From the NCBI GenBank assembly GCA_964564015.1, contig CAZLZR010000012.1:1-64000 (forward strand): 64,000 nt of DNA, written 5' to 3'. This document shows positions 35,090-43,778 of the stretch, piece after piece; the stretch's first letter is position 1, and each line of letters opens with the position of its first letter. Origin of the DNA: Acetivibrio sp964564015 (GTDB lineage Bacteria > Bacillota > Clostridia > Acetivibrionales > Acetivibrionaceae). The notes below the pieces were generated by a model. The model was not told the DNA's origin, did no database searches, and worked only from the letters and a program-made list of their open reading frames with translations. The translations under genes and the position numbers were made by a program.

Positions 35090-36807
35090 GTGTTGCTGTC
35101 ATCTCCTCCTATGCCTTGTTCTTCATCAATCCAGACTTTTTGATTATTTCCCTGCCTTTTTCTATTGGGCGTATTAAATTCATCCGGACGGTTTTTCTGC
35201 ATCCAGATTGGAGCCCTTATAAGGAAATCCGGTCCTATTTTCGTACTCGGTGCAATAGGCGAAAAGTAAGGCACTCCAAAGGATTTTATACTGCAAGCAA
35301 AAATGGTTACAATAAAAGCAAGTACTGTTATTCCGAAAAACCCCATCATTGCTGCCGATAATATAAAAAACAGCCTTAAAATCCTCAAGGCAATCCCCAT
35401 TGTATAACTAGGGATTACAAAACTGCCCAAGCCGGTTACAGAAACAATTATCACCAATATGGGGCTTACTATTCCGGCTGATACCGCAGCCTGACCTAAT
35501 ATCAAAGCTCCCACAATACCTATGGTTTGCCCTATAATGGTGGGAACACGTATTCCTGCTTCACGTATAAGTTCAAAGGAAATTTCCAATAATAAAATTT
35601 CCACAATTGTGGGAAATGGAACCCGTTCTCTGGCTTCTATTATGGCTTCTAGAATTTGTGTAGGAATTGCCTCTGAATGAAACAAGGCCACAGCGACATA
35701 TATTGCAGGCAAAAAAGTAGCAAGAGCAACGCCTACAAGCCTTATGAGCCTTAAAAAAGTTCCAAACGGGCAGCGTAGTTGTGAATCCTCAGAAGTATGA
35801 AATAAATGAAAAAAAGTCACCGGTGCCACAAGTGCAAATGGTGTGCCCTCAGCAATAATCACAACTTGTCCTTCCATAATGGAAGAAGCTGCTTTGTCCG
35901 GTCTTTCGGTGCTCAAAATCTGTGGAAAAAGGGTTAATGAATTGTCCTCTATAAATTGTTCTATCATGCCATCGCCCATGATTACATCAGTATTTATCTT
36001 CTTAATCCGTTTCTTAATCTCATTTATAACTTTAGGATTAGCAATTCCTTCCAGATAAATAACAGCACAGTTTGAGTGATTTGTATTTCCCACAGGTATC
36101 ATTTCGTTAACCAATTTCTCATTTTTCACAATTCTTCTTATTAGTGTTATATTAGTCAGAAGATTTTCAGTAAAACCTTCCTGGGGCCCTCGGACAACTG
36201 ATTCTGTAACAGGCTTGCTTACACTCCTTTTTTCATATCCAAGGGTATCAAAAACGATACACTCATCACAGCCCTCAATGAACAAAACACTTGCACCCCT
36301 CAATATTTGCATGGAAGCTTCGCTGAATTTACTTAACCTTGTCAAGTTATGTACTGCAAGAACATTTTTTACAAGATAATCTATAGTGCATTGATCATCA
36401 CTACCATTATTTTCATCAGCAGCTTCTTTTGACATAAGTTGAGGAATTATTGCAAGATTTAAAGTTTGTTTGTCCACCATACCTTTGATATATGCTATAA
36501 AAGCATTTGTTTTTTTCCCAATATTGAATTCACGGATGATTATGCCCTGATTCTTATGCATAAGAAATCTCTGTTTGATTTTTTCAAGGTTTACACACAG
36601 TTCACTTGATATTGCATCAGAATTACTCTGAGGCTGGCAAACAGTTTCTTCCTGAACTTTCCTTTTTTTATTCCACTCTTCAATTGTTAAAGGTGTACTT
36701 CTTGAACTGCTTTTTTCTCTTCTGGTATTGTTTTTTTGAGAATTTTTAGTTGCAACAGCCTCATCATTAACATACAGCCTGTAAATTTCATCAAATGCTT
36801 TCTTCAC
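35086..36807 (-). CDS. gerA: Spore germination protein, GerAA/GerA family
   Basis: 573 residues beginning with GTG (GGTGGTG upstream). A basic, probably disordered N-terminus (1-55) leads to the soluble N-terminal domain and then, from about residue 330, membrane helices containing EARERVPFPTIVEILLLEIS and IREAGIRVPTIIGQTIGIVG, the best conserved GerA segment. It ends in a polar tail. GerAA subunits form the ion-release channel of the germinant receptor. It is the first gene of the operon, and a 480-nt gene-poor region precedes it. Confidence 0.95.
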   Translation of the reverse strand: MKKAFDEIYRLYVNDEAVATKNSQKNNTRREKSSSRSTPLTIEEWNKKRKVQEETVCQPQSNSDAISSELCVNLEKIKQRFLMHKNQGIIIREFNIGKKTNAFIAYIKGMVDKQTLNLAIIPQLMSKEAADENNGSDDQCTIDYLVKNVLAVHNLTRLSKFSEASMQILRGASVLFIEGCDECIVFDTLGYEKRSVSKPVTESVVRGPQEGFTENLLTNITLIRRIVKNEKLVNEMIPVGNTNHSNCAVIYLEGIANPKVINEIKKRIKKINTDVIMGDGMIEQFIEDNSLTLFPQILSTERPDKAASSIMEGQVVIIAEGTPFALVAPVTFFHLFHTSEDSQLRCPFGTFLRLIRLVGVALATFLPAIYVAVALFHSEAIPTQILEAIIEARERVPFPTIVEILLLEISFELIREAGIRVPTIIGQTIGIVGALILGQAAVSAGIVSPILVIIVSVTGLGSFVIPSYTMGIALRILRLFFILSAAMMGFFGITVLAFIVTIFACSIKSFGVPYFSPIAPSTKIGPDFLIRAPIWMQKNRPDEFNTPNRKRQGNNQKVWIDEEQGIGGDDSNT

Positions 36808-36916
36808 TTATTCACCACCATTCCTACTATAAGACTTTCTCAAGTGGGTTTTGTTACAGAATACTGAATACTTTTTTACTTTGACCAGCATTGAAACTTC
36901 AGAAATGATGAAAAAT

Positions 36917-37190
36917 TAATATAACGTTATTAAAGTTATTTCGTCTATGGAAGACAATACTTCCTTTTTTATCCTAAGATTCAAGTATCCTACTATTGCA
37001 ATAAGAGCAAGAGCTATAAAGGTCAAGCTATGTTCATGTGAAATAGGCGTATAAAGCATCCTCCATGCCTCATCAGAAGCTGCTAAAAAAGTAGTAAATT
37101 CCCCTTCAATAACCAGGGGAACTATATTTCCTTAATATCCATATTACTACAAATTGTGCAATGTGTGCAATAACCATGTAGAAACATGTG
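36917..37190 (-). pseudogene. Possible remnant of a membrane-protein gene
   Basis: In the 36808-37290 gap, minus-strand frames read MVIAHIAQFVVIWILRK and, after a frame change and no start codon, FTTFLAASDEAWRML then SLTFIALALIAIVGYLNLRI. Two membrane-like helices in shifted frames suggest a decayed gene. I cannot name a family. The rest of the gap shows only AT-rich sequence before the plus-strand gene. Confidence 0.3.
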
Positions 37191-37290
37191 ACTTTTGCAT
37201 GAAATATATCTATTAATATTTACAAAATCGCAAAATTACCATAAAATAGTTATACGAGCTTAAATTTGAGAATTTACTATGTTATAGGGG

Positions 37291-38448
37291 ATGATTACAA
37301 CGAATAATCTATTTTATTTTATATTGCCATCTATATCTGTTATTTTTTCTCTATCTATGGTTTTATTTTCATTTATCAGGGGCAAAAAAAGTCCCACTAT
37401 GTATTCCTTTATTTTTTGTCATGTTATCTCTACAATATGGACTACAGGCCAAATACTTGAAAATGCCAGCACTACTGAGGAGCAAAAATGGATAGCAACT
37501 ACAATAAAATATTCCGCTGTTGTTTACATGGGTGCTGCATGGTTTACTTTTTCGCTGCTGTATACCGATAGGGTAAAAAATTTAAGAAAAACACTGGCAA
37601 TTATCTTTATACTTCCTGTAGTTTTTAATATTGCTGTGATAACAAACAGGTATCATTTTCTGTTTTTTTCCGACTATGCTTTAGAACATAAAACTTATGG
37701 TCTACTTTTCTGGCTTCATACCATATCATCATATTTATACCTTATAATTTCCATTGTTATTTTATTAATAACCCGTTTTAAGAGCGTCGGAAAATATAGA
37801 ATTCAGTACACTTTTTTGGCTGTATCCATCTTTCTTCCAACCGCCATAAATATACTTTACGTTTCAAGATTAATCAGACCTGTAACGGATTTTACTCCTA
37901 TAGGTTTCGCATTTTCTTCCTTTATATTTTTTGTTGCCTTTTTTAAGTACCGCTTTTTAAATCTTTTGCCGGTTGCAATTACCAGTATACTTGATGCAAT
38001 ACCTCAAATAGTTATAGCTGTAGATTCCAATAATGAAATTAACTATTCGAATAAAGCGTTTCATAACTTTTTGCCCCAGTACAAACCATCAATACAAAAC
38101 AGTATTTCCAATTTTAATGAATATCTCAGGAAAAAGGTTTATATTGACCCCAAAAATCTTCTGGTTTTGGATCGTCTGGCATCGACAGGCAATGATTCCT
38201 TTACTGAAGAATTTGAGTTTAAATGGCCAAACTTAAACAAAACGATATTTTTTCTTATAAATGTAATTCCTATACAGGAGAAAGGCAGCCAGATTGGAAA
38301 GGTTATAATATTCAGTGATGTAACAGAATATAAACACCTAATCAATGAAAATATACGTAAAAACGAATCATTGTCGTTAATGACCCAAAGGCTTTTAGAG
38401 ATGAGACTTTCCCACAATGATGCCGCTTCTTGCAGTGAGAATCCTTAG
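37291..38448 (+). CDS. 7TM-sensor plus PAS protein without kinase domain
   Basis: 385 residues. Seven hydrophobic helices fill about 1-225 in the pattern of the histidine-kinase N-terminal 7TM sensor. A PAS-like domain follows at about 232-345 (ILDAIPQIVIAVDSNNEINY, then GKVIIFSDVTEYK). A short coiled segment (LINENIRKNESLSLMTQRLL) is where an H-box would normally begin, but the protein ends there with no His box or ATPase domain, and no continuation is visible in the next 270 nt. It is either a natural kinase-less sensor or a truncated kinase. Confidence 0.75.
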   Translation: MITTNNLFYFILPSISVIFSLSMVLFSFIRGKKSPTMYSFIFCHVISTIWTTGQILENASTTEEQKWIATTIKYSAVVYMGAAWFTFSLLYTDRVKNLRKTLAIIFILPVVFNIAVITNRYHFLFFSDYALEHKTYGLLFWLHTISSYLYLIISIVILLITRFKSVGKYRIQYTFLAVSIFLPTAINILYVSRLIRPVTDFTPIGFAFSSFIFFVAFFKYRFLNLLPVAITSILDAIPQIVIAVDSNNEINYSNKAFHNFLPQYKPSIQNSISNFNEYLRKKVYIDPKNLLVLDRLASTGNDSFTEEFEFKWPNLNKTIFFLINVIPIQEKGSQIGKVIIFSDVTEYKHLINENIRKNESLSLMTQRLLEMRLSHNDAASCSENP

Positions 38449-38639
38449 AACAGCTAATGCTTTTGAAAGTACAAATTTCTGTTTTACGAAATTTAAAACC
38501 AAATAAATTTATTAATGAATAACAAAAAGCAACTTCCTATACTCTAAAAAATATTTCAAATCAAGTTTTCTCGTTATTCAGAATAGGAATTTATATTTTT
38601 ATCTACCTAACAAGAATAGTGCAGGAAACTTTTTAGTAA

Positions 38640-38674
38640 CAAAAAAGCCTCTCAGTTGAATTAATGAGAGGCTT
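38640..38674 (-). terminator. Rho-independent terminator of the sigma/LCP/ydcF operon
   Basis: AAGCCTCTCA and TGAGAGGCTT form a 10-bp stem with a 10-nt loop; on the minus strand it is followed by a run of T. It ends the transcript coming from 39504. The 38449-38639 stretch upstream on the plus strand holds no gene. Confidence 0.8.
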
Positions 38675-38724
38675 GCCTGCATTATTCCGGTATCTTATGT
38701 ATAATCCTTTTTGCATGGTTAAAT

Positions 38725-39504
38725 CTATCTATCCAAAACCCAGGACTTAATTACTGCGAAAAACTCTCTAAGATAGTTATTCGGTAAAGTATAATAAGGG
38801 GTTATGCACGGCATTCCATATGCCTTAAGCCCGAAGCGGTCAGCTAGCATTTTGGCTCTGAATATATGGAATCTGTTTGTTACAATAAGCACCTTGTTAT
38901 TACTTTCAGAATCCGGCAAATTTTCCAGCAATGCCTTGGTATTTTTAATATTCTCCAATGTGTTTGTCGACTGTTCTTCCATTATTATTTTTTCTTTGGC
39001 TATACCTTTGCCTGTCAGATATTCTTTCATTGCAAAGGCTTCAGAAACCTCCTCATCAAATCCCTGTCCACCTGAAACAACAATTTTTACAGAAGGATTA
39101 GCAGAAACATAGTCTATACATTTGTCCAACCTCATCTGAAGTGGGCCTGACGGTTTGCTTCTTCTGTCTAAACCTGCGCCTAAGACAATAACATAGTCCA
39201 CAACAGTATCCGATTCATCCACACCTCCAAAAACAATTAAACTTTCGATCAGTACAAAAAACGAAACACAAAGCGCAATCAGACAAGCTGCTATTTTACG
39301 CAGGGTACTATTTTTTATCAACATAAAAGCGGGATTTATGTTTTTTATTACTCCATAAGTTATAAATACTATACCGATAATACCCGGGAGCAGAACCTCC
39401 ATATTAAATATTTTCGGTACCAATGTACTGACAAAAAGTGTATTGGCAATTCCTATTACGCCTGCCAGAATTAGTAATTTACACCTGATTTTTTTCTGTC
39501 TCAC
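38725..39504 (-). CDS. YdcF/DUF218-family membrane protein
   Basis: About 259 residues from a GTG start 8 nt behind GGAGG. Four N-terminal membrane helices are followed by a DUF218 domain: YVIVLGAGLDRRSKPSGPLQ, VVSGGQG, STNTLENIKNTK and TNRFHIFRAKML carry the conserved Gly, Glu/Asn and His-Arg residues. Members are implicated in envelope biology, with exact activity unclear. It is the third gene after the ECF sigma factor and the anti-sigma/LCP protein, all in one operon. Confidence 0.87.
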   Translation of the reverse strand: MRQKKIRCKLLILAGVIGIANTLFVSTLVPKIFNMEVLLPGIIGIVFITYGVIKNINPAFMLIKNSTLRKIAACLIALCVSFFVLIESLIVFGGVDESDTVVDYVIVLGAGLDRRSKPSGPLQMRLDKCIDYVSANPSVKIVVSGGQGFDEEVSEAFAMKEYLTGKGIAKEKIIMEEQSTNTLENIKNTKALLENLPDSESNNKVLIVTNRFHIFRAKMLADRFGLKAYGMPCITPYYTLPNNYLREFFAVIKSWVLDR

Positions 39505-39521
39505 CACAATCACCTCCAGCT

Positions 39522-40760
39522 TCAGCCTTCTTCAATAATTAGGGTGTCTATGGTATAATTGCCCGAATTAACATCTTCAAGGTATTTTATATAGTCCGAC
39601 TGGTTATTTTTCACATCAAAGCTATGCTCCATTTTATTGTCCAAAACATTAAACAATTGGGACAATTTATCCATATTCGATGCTTTTACCTTCTGTTTTA
39701 TGAATGCCTCCATAAAAATCGCCTTATTATTGGCATTTCTGCTGTCATAATCTTCGACAGAACCAAATCTGCCGTGATTGAGCCTGAAAGTCACAAAAAA
39801 CTTCGCCATTTTACCATCTAAATGCTGCTTGCCCTTATCGAGATGAATGGAAATGTTCTGAATTGGATCATCATAATCCATTTTGTACGGAATATCTACC
39901 TCAACTCCTCCAAGAAGATCCACAATATCACCAAGACCTTCAAAATCAAACTTAATATACTGGTCAACAGTTATCCCGAATTTTTCTTTTATCACATCCG
40001 ACAGGAAGCTGACTGAATCTGATTGGAACTTTCCTTTATAGCTCATTTGAGAGGTAATTGCAGGGGCATTTTTTATCCTGCAGGCTTCAGAAGCATCCAA
40101 AGTTTTATCATATGACAGCTTATTTTCTACATAGGAACTATAATCGACTTTAATATTTTCCGGAATGATTATGACTTTCAAATGTTTGTTTTTTTCATCT
40201 ATACTAAGAGCACTAATTAGATCATATGTTCCCGCGCCATTTTCTCCAATGAGCATAATATTCTTACTTTCTTTGTTGATAATACTGTCAGACACAAGTC
40301 TTCCTTCCGTAAGCCTCGGCCTTTCAACACCTGAAGTATCTGGATTTTCTGTAATATTTCCATTCCCATGCTTCAAAACAACATCCACTGTGTTTGTAAT
40401 ATTTGAAATTATAGCCTGATTGTTCAATACAAGCGCCAGCATGATGACTGCCGCGGCCACCTTAACCAATACAGACTTAGCGGGAATCCCTCTGTTAAAG
40501 AGCGAAAACATATGGTATTTTACAGGATTTTTAGCATACATTCCAAAAGGAATACTTTCCATTAACTTATCTTTTGAACAACCCATCATTCCAATGCTCT
40601 CTTCCTTCCTGAACGAATCAATTATGGTTTTGTCCTTTGACATTGCATATCTGCACTTTTCACATGATTCAAGGTGCTCTTCAAATTTTTTCATTTCTTC
40701 AAGACTTAAGGAATTGTCATTATATGAAAATATAAAATCCATGTCATATATACATTTCAT
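39522..40760 (-). CDS. Fused anti-sigma (zinc-finger) and LytR-CpsA-Psr domain protein
   Basis: About 412 residues from the ATG behind GGAGGTGG. Residues 1-40 are a cytoplasmic zf-HC2 anti-sigma module (C3, H29, C33, C36; HLESCEKC). One membrane helix lies near 97-113. The outer part (about 165-380) matches the LCP fold: KNIMLIGENGAG, FDFEGLGDIVDLLGGVEVDI, GKQHLDGKMAKFFVTFR. The PRD motif that helps LCP enzymes bind polyprenyl pyrophosphate reads PEN here, so transferase activity is doubtful. It lies directly downstream of an ECF sigma gene, making it the likely envelope-sensing anti-sigma factor. Confidence 0.85.
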   Translation of the reverse strand: MKCIYDMDFIFSYNDNSLSLEEMKKFEEHLESCEKCRYAMSKDKTIIDSFRKEESIGMMGCSKDKLMESIPFGMYAKNPVKYHMFSLFNRGIPAKSVLVKVAAAVIMLALVLNNQAIISNITNTVDVVLKHGNGNITENPDTSGVERPRLTEGRLVSDSIINKESKNIMLIGENGAGTYDLISALSIDEKNKHLKVIIIPENIKVDYSSYVENKLSYDKTLDASEACRIKNAPAITSQMSYKGKFQSDSVSFLSDVIKEKFGITVDQYIKFDFEGLGDIVDLLGGVEVDIPYKMDYDDPIQNISIHLDKGKQHLDGKMAKFFVTFRLNHGRFGSVEDYDSRNANNKAIFMEAFIKQKVKASNMDKLSQLFNVLDNKMEHSFDVKNNQSDYIKYLEDVNSGNYTIDTLIIEEG

Positions 40761-40790
40761 TGATACCACCTCCAAAATATAAACTTCTTC

Positions 40791-40893
40791 TCAAAAAGTT
40801 TTTTCTTTAACAAACTTCAGAAGATATTGTTCCGTTGTTTGCCACAGCGGAATTTACTACTTTGATTGCAGCCGTCGCTGCTGTATGTTATAG
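40791..40893. repeat. Interspersed ~100-bp repeat, copy A
   Basis: The segment aligns over about 100 bp with 52067-52165. The best part (plus strand) contains TTTGCCACAGCGGAA and CTACTTTGATTGCAGC. It overlaps the 3' end of the ECF sigma gene and supplies its last 20 or so codons plus the following A/T-rich spacer. Confidence 0.65.
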
Positions 40894-41413
40894 AGTACTC
40901 TTTACATAACCGCTCCCTTGCTCTGAAAATTTTCATTTTCACTGCACCGGCAGACATGCTGAAAATAAGTCCAATCTCTTTAAACGAAAGTTCTTGATAA
41001 TACCTGAGAATCATCATTGTCTTTAAATCCTGATCCATAGAAGCAAGAATAGATTTTAAGAGATCCTTATTGTGTATGGAATCAATGCAACCATCCTGAA
41101 AATCTGCATTCTCAGACAATATTTCAATATTCAAGTATGTAGTTTTAATTGCTTTTCTTTTCCTTATATCCTTTAGAGTATTAACGGCGATCTTATAAAT
41201 CCAGGTGTTAAAAGCCCAGTTGCTATTATATTTGTATAGGTTCTTATATACTTTTATAAATACTTCCTGAATAATGTCCTCGGCATCCTCTCTGGATATA
41301 AATAACTTCAGACAGAATGTCATAAGTTTGTGGTAGTACTTATCTATAAGAAGTGAAAAACTCTCCTCATTTCCGGCCAGAATGTCTTTAACAATTTCCT
41401 CGTCAGTTTTCAT
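40817..41413 (-). CDS. ECF-type RNA polymerase sigma factor
   Basis: 198 residues. Region 2 (about 10-75) contains ISREDAEDIIQEVFIKVYKN and FNTWIYKIAVNTLKD; region 4 (about 125-175) contains YYQELSFKEIGLIFSMSAGA. There is no region 1 or 3, as usual in ECF factors. The last 22 residues (SSDGCNQSSKFRCGKQRNN) are unusual and are encoded by an interspersed repeat, so the original C-terminus was probably replaced or extended. The downstream gene encodes the likely membrane anti-sigma partner. Confidence 0.93.
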   Translation of the reverse strand: MKTDEEIVKDILAGNEESFSLLIDKYYHKLMTFCLKLFISREDAEDIIQEVFIKVYKNLYKYNSNWAFNTWIYKIAVNTLKDIRKRKAIKTTYLNIEILSENADFQDGCIDSIHNKDLLKSILASMDQDLKTMMILRYYQELSFKEIGLIFSMSAGAVKMKIFRARERLCKEYSITYSSDGCNQSSKFRCGKQRNNIF

Positions 41414-41562
41414 CCTATGTTATCACCTTCTTTAGTGTTTGATCTATGAACTTCCTCATGTTTGCGGCCCGCGCTCTGAGCATTTTGTTCCTCAGTGCTA
41501 TTGCACTTCTGTTACATATATAATATACGATAATTAATTTGAAGTGTAACGAAGGATCATAA

Positions 41563-41709
41563 ATTTTTATAGGCAAAAAGGATCTGAACAGTATCGTTAA
41601 ATCTTATAATGAACAAGTTAATACCTCACGCCTACTTGTGGACGAATCAGACAAGTTGTATACACTGTCAGATCAACTTATTTCTACAACTAAAATTTTT
41701 GAAATCTAA
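41563..41709 (+). pseudogene. C-terminal fragment of a methyl-accepting chemotaxis protein
   Basis: An open stretch reads SIVKSYNEQVNTSRLLVDES then LYTLSDQLISTTKIFEI and stop, closely like the final coiled helix of MCPs, where the heptad pattern ends in a short F-x-I tail. There is no start codon, and the frame is blocked upstream by TAA. A strong terminator follows 14 nt later, as for a former complete gene. The rest of the 41414-41958 gap shows no gene. Confidence 0.5.
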
Positions 41710-41722
41710 TCCTGCCAGTTTT

Positions 41723-41756
41723 CTTGAGGCACTGATTTCAGTTGCCTCAAGTTTTT
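41723..41756 (+). terminator. Rho-independent terminator behind the MCP remnant
   Basis: CTTGAGGCACTG pairs with CAGTTGCCTCAAG (one bulged T) around ATTT, followed by TTTTT. Confidence 0.8.
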
Positions 41757-41958
41757 ATGCGCCTAGGTTATAACCTTTCCGAAAAGACTCATTTCGGTTT
41801 TCCGAAAAAAATCAGTGTTGAATATTTGCGGTAAATTTCGTATTTCTTTCGGTGACCGCACCCCATTTATGTGATATATTTACACATGAGTGAACGCTAT
41901 GTTTTTCCGGTACGAAATTTCTGTTGAAGTTTATACTGGGTTATTTTGGGGTGACTTT

Positions 41959-42402
41959 ATGAATAATTTGCGAAGGGTATTTATCATTTTAATCGCTTCT
42001 TTATTCACTATTATATTTACATCCTGTTCTAAGAATGAGGTTGTTGTAAATAACAGTATCAGTGAAATAAAAGGCGGTATAGAATCCTTTATTGAAAGAG
42101 ATAGCAATAATGGAGAAAAGATAGAGTTAAAGAGTACACGAAACATTGAAAATTTAAAGATTGTAGTGTTTACTTCCATAAAACAGGGCAATGGATATGC
42201 AGTTTTGGCAAACATAAGTAAAGATGCATATAAAATACGTTCTGCCTCCTTTTATAAAGTTGGGAATGAACTACCTGTTCTAGAAACCCACAATGGCAAG
42301 TACCATTTGTCTGTCAACAGCAATTATGACATAGACATTAAGTATATATTGCCAAATAGCAAAAGGTTTTTATCCGGCTTAAAATCTTTGATTTGCCCAT
42401 AA
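41959..42402 (+). CDS. Small hypothetical lipoprotein
   Basis: About 147 residues from the ATG after GGGGTGA (the frame opens at 41890). A basic N-terminus, hydrophobic helix and the lipobox IFTSCSKN mark a secreted lipid-anchored protein. The mature part is a small mixed alpha/beta domain with EKIELKSTRNIENLKIVVF and GYAVLANISKDAYKI. I do not recognise the family. A terminator follows, so it is a single-gene unit. Confidence 0.75.
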   Translation: MNNLRRVFIILIASLFTIIFTSCSKNEVVVNNSISEIKGGIESFIERDSNNGEKIELKSTRNIENLKIVVFTSIKQGNGYAVLANISKDAYKIRSASFYKVGNELPVLETHNGKYHLSVNSNYDIDIKYILPNSKRFLSGLKSLICP

Positions 42403-42451
42403 ATATGACTAATGTTTATTCTTACCATAATACTCCTATAAATTTCTTCTC

Positions 42452-42505
42452 ATGAAGTCGTCAGAAGATGTATACATATCCTCTGAGGACTTCATTTTTA
42501 TTTTT
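42452..42505 (+). terminator. Rho-independent terminator of the lipoprotein gene
   Basis: ATGAAGTC at 42452 pairs with GACTTCAT at 42488, with partial internal pairing (TCAGA/CTCTGA), followed by TTTTATTTTTTAT. Confidence 0.75.
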
Positions 42506-42542
42506 TATCTTCAATTAATTTCGACCCAAATGACCATAAATG

Positions 42543-43706
42543 CTATATTCTCATAAATCGTTTCGCTATAAACCTTGCGGGCTTATAGAAAACACCTTCC
42601 ATGGACTTTGAAACTTTAGTCAGTTCATCTCTTATTTTTATTTTTTGTGGACAGTGGGCTTCGCATTTGCCACACTTTGAACACAAAGAAGCATTGTGGG
42701 GTTTTGCCTTTAAACTCGTTTGCATTAAATAATTTATGCCCGACTTAATTTTACCTTCTATCTCCCGGTCATTGTAGCAGGAAAAGCAGGTAGGTATGTC
42801 CACACCCTGCGGACATGGCATGCAGTAATTGCATCCGGTACATGGAATTTTTATCTTTTCGTTCAATATATTCCGTACATCCTCAAACAGTTTAAAATCT
42901 TCTTCCGTAAAGGAATTGGCTTCCGCCTGTGATGCAACCCTTATATTTTCATCCACCATCTCCATTGAATTCATTCCCGACAATACAACCTTAACTTCCG
43001 GGTGATTCCAAACCCAGCGCAATGCCCATTCAGCCGGCGATCGCTTAACTTTTGCCTTATTAAATATATTATATACTTCCTTTGGAAGGTTTTTAACCAG
43101 TTTCCCGCCTCTTAAAGGTTCCATAACCATGACAGGTAATCCCTTAGCTGCGGCATACTCTAATCCGCTTTTACCTGCCTGATTGTTTTCATCCAAATAA
43201 TTATACTGCATCAAACAAAAATCCCATTCATGGATATCTATGATCTTTTTGAATTCATCTCTTCCTCCATGATATGAAAACCCCAGATTAATGATCTGAC
43301 CCTTCTGCTTTTTTTCTTCTATCCACTTGAGAATACCCAGATTCAAAAGTCTATTCCAGATACCAACGTCGGTCAGCATATGCATCAGATAGTAATCTAT
43401 ATAGTCTGTTTGCAGCCTTTCCAACTCTGTGTTAAAAATTCTGTCCAAGTCCTCATAGCGCTTGATTAAATAGGGAGGCATTTTCGTTGCAATTTTTACA
43501 CGATCACGATAGCCTTTCGCAAGCACGCTTCCCAATGTGGCTTCACTGTTTGAATATACATATGCCGTGTCAAAATAGTTGACACCATTCTCTATAGCAT
43601 GAATAATCTGCTTTTCTACCTCCTCCTTGGATTTTGAAAAGCGCATACATCCAAAACCAAGTATGGATAGTTTATCGTTATTCTTTTGATTTACTCTGTA
43701 ATTCAT
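42543..43706 (-). CDS. Aldo/keto reductase with C-terminal 4Fe-4S ferredoxin domain
   Basis: 387 residues. The TIM-barrel AKR domain fills about 1-285: LGFGCMRFSKSKEE at the start, FDTAYVYSNSEATLG with catalytic Asp and Tyr, KIATKMPPYL with Lys, and DYYLMHML with His. The C-terminus has two cysteine sets (CTGCNYCMPCPQGVDIPTC, CSKCGKCEAHCPQKI) that suit 4Fe-4S clusters. Such proteins are widespread in clostridia and link NAD(P)H with ferredoxin-type electron carriers; the substrate is unknown. It stands alone between convergent and co-directional neighbours. Confidence 0.93.
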   Translation of the reverse strand: MNYRVNQKNNDKLSILGFGCMRFSKSKEEVEKQIIHAIENGVNYFDTAYVYSNSEATLGSVLAKGYRDRVKIATKMPPYLIKRYEDLDRIFNTELERLQTDYIDYYLMHMLTDVGIWNRLLNLGILKWIEEKKQKGQIINLGFSYHGGRDEFKKIIDIHEWDFCLMQYNYLDENNQAGKSGLEYAAAKGLPVMVMEPLRGGKLVKNLPKEVYNIFNKAKVKRSPAEWALRWVWNHPEVKVVLSGMNSMEMVDENIRVASQAEANSFTEEDFKLFEDVRNILNEKIKIPCTGCNYCMPCPQGVDIPTCFSCYNDREIEGKIKSGINYLMQTSLKAKPHNASLCSKCGKCEAHCPQKIKIRDELTKVSKSMEGVFYKPARFIAKRFMRI

Positions 43707-43778
43707 GTGCTTTTATCCCCTTCCGTACAGGTGTTTGATCTTTATTTCATTTAAATTATACCTAAAGCTTTATAATAA

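Noticed and set aside
37078..37105. Similarity of a 15-nt string (AAAGTAGTAAATTCC) to the interspersed repeat
   Set aside because: The match does not extend beyond the string, and the region reads as a protein remnant.
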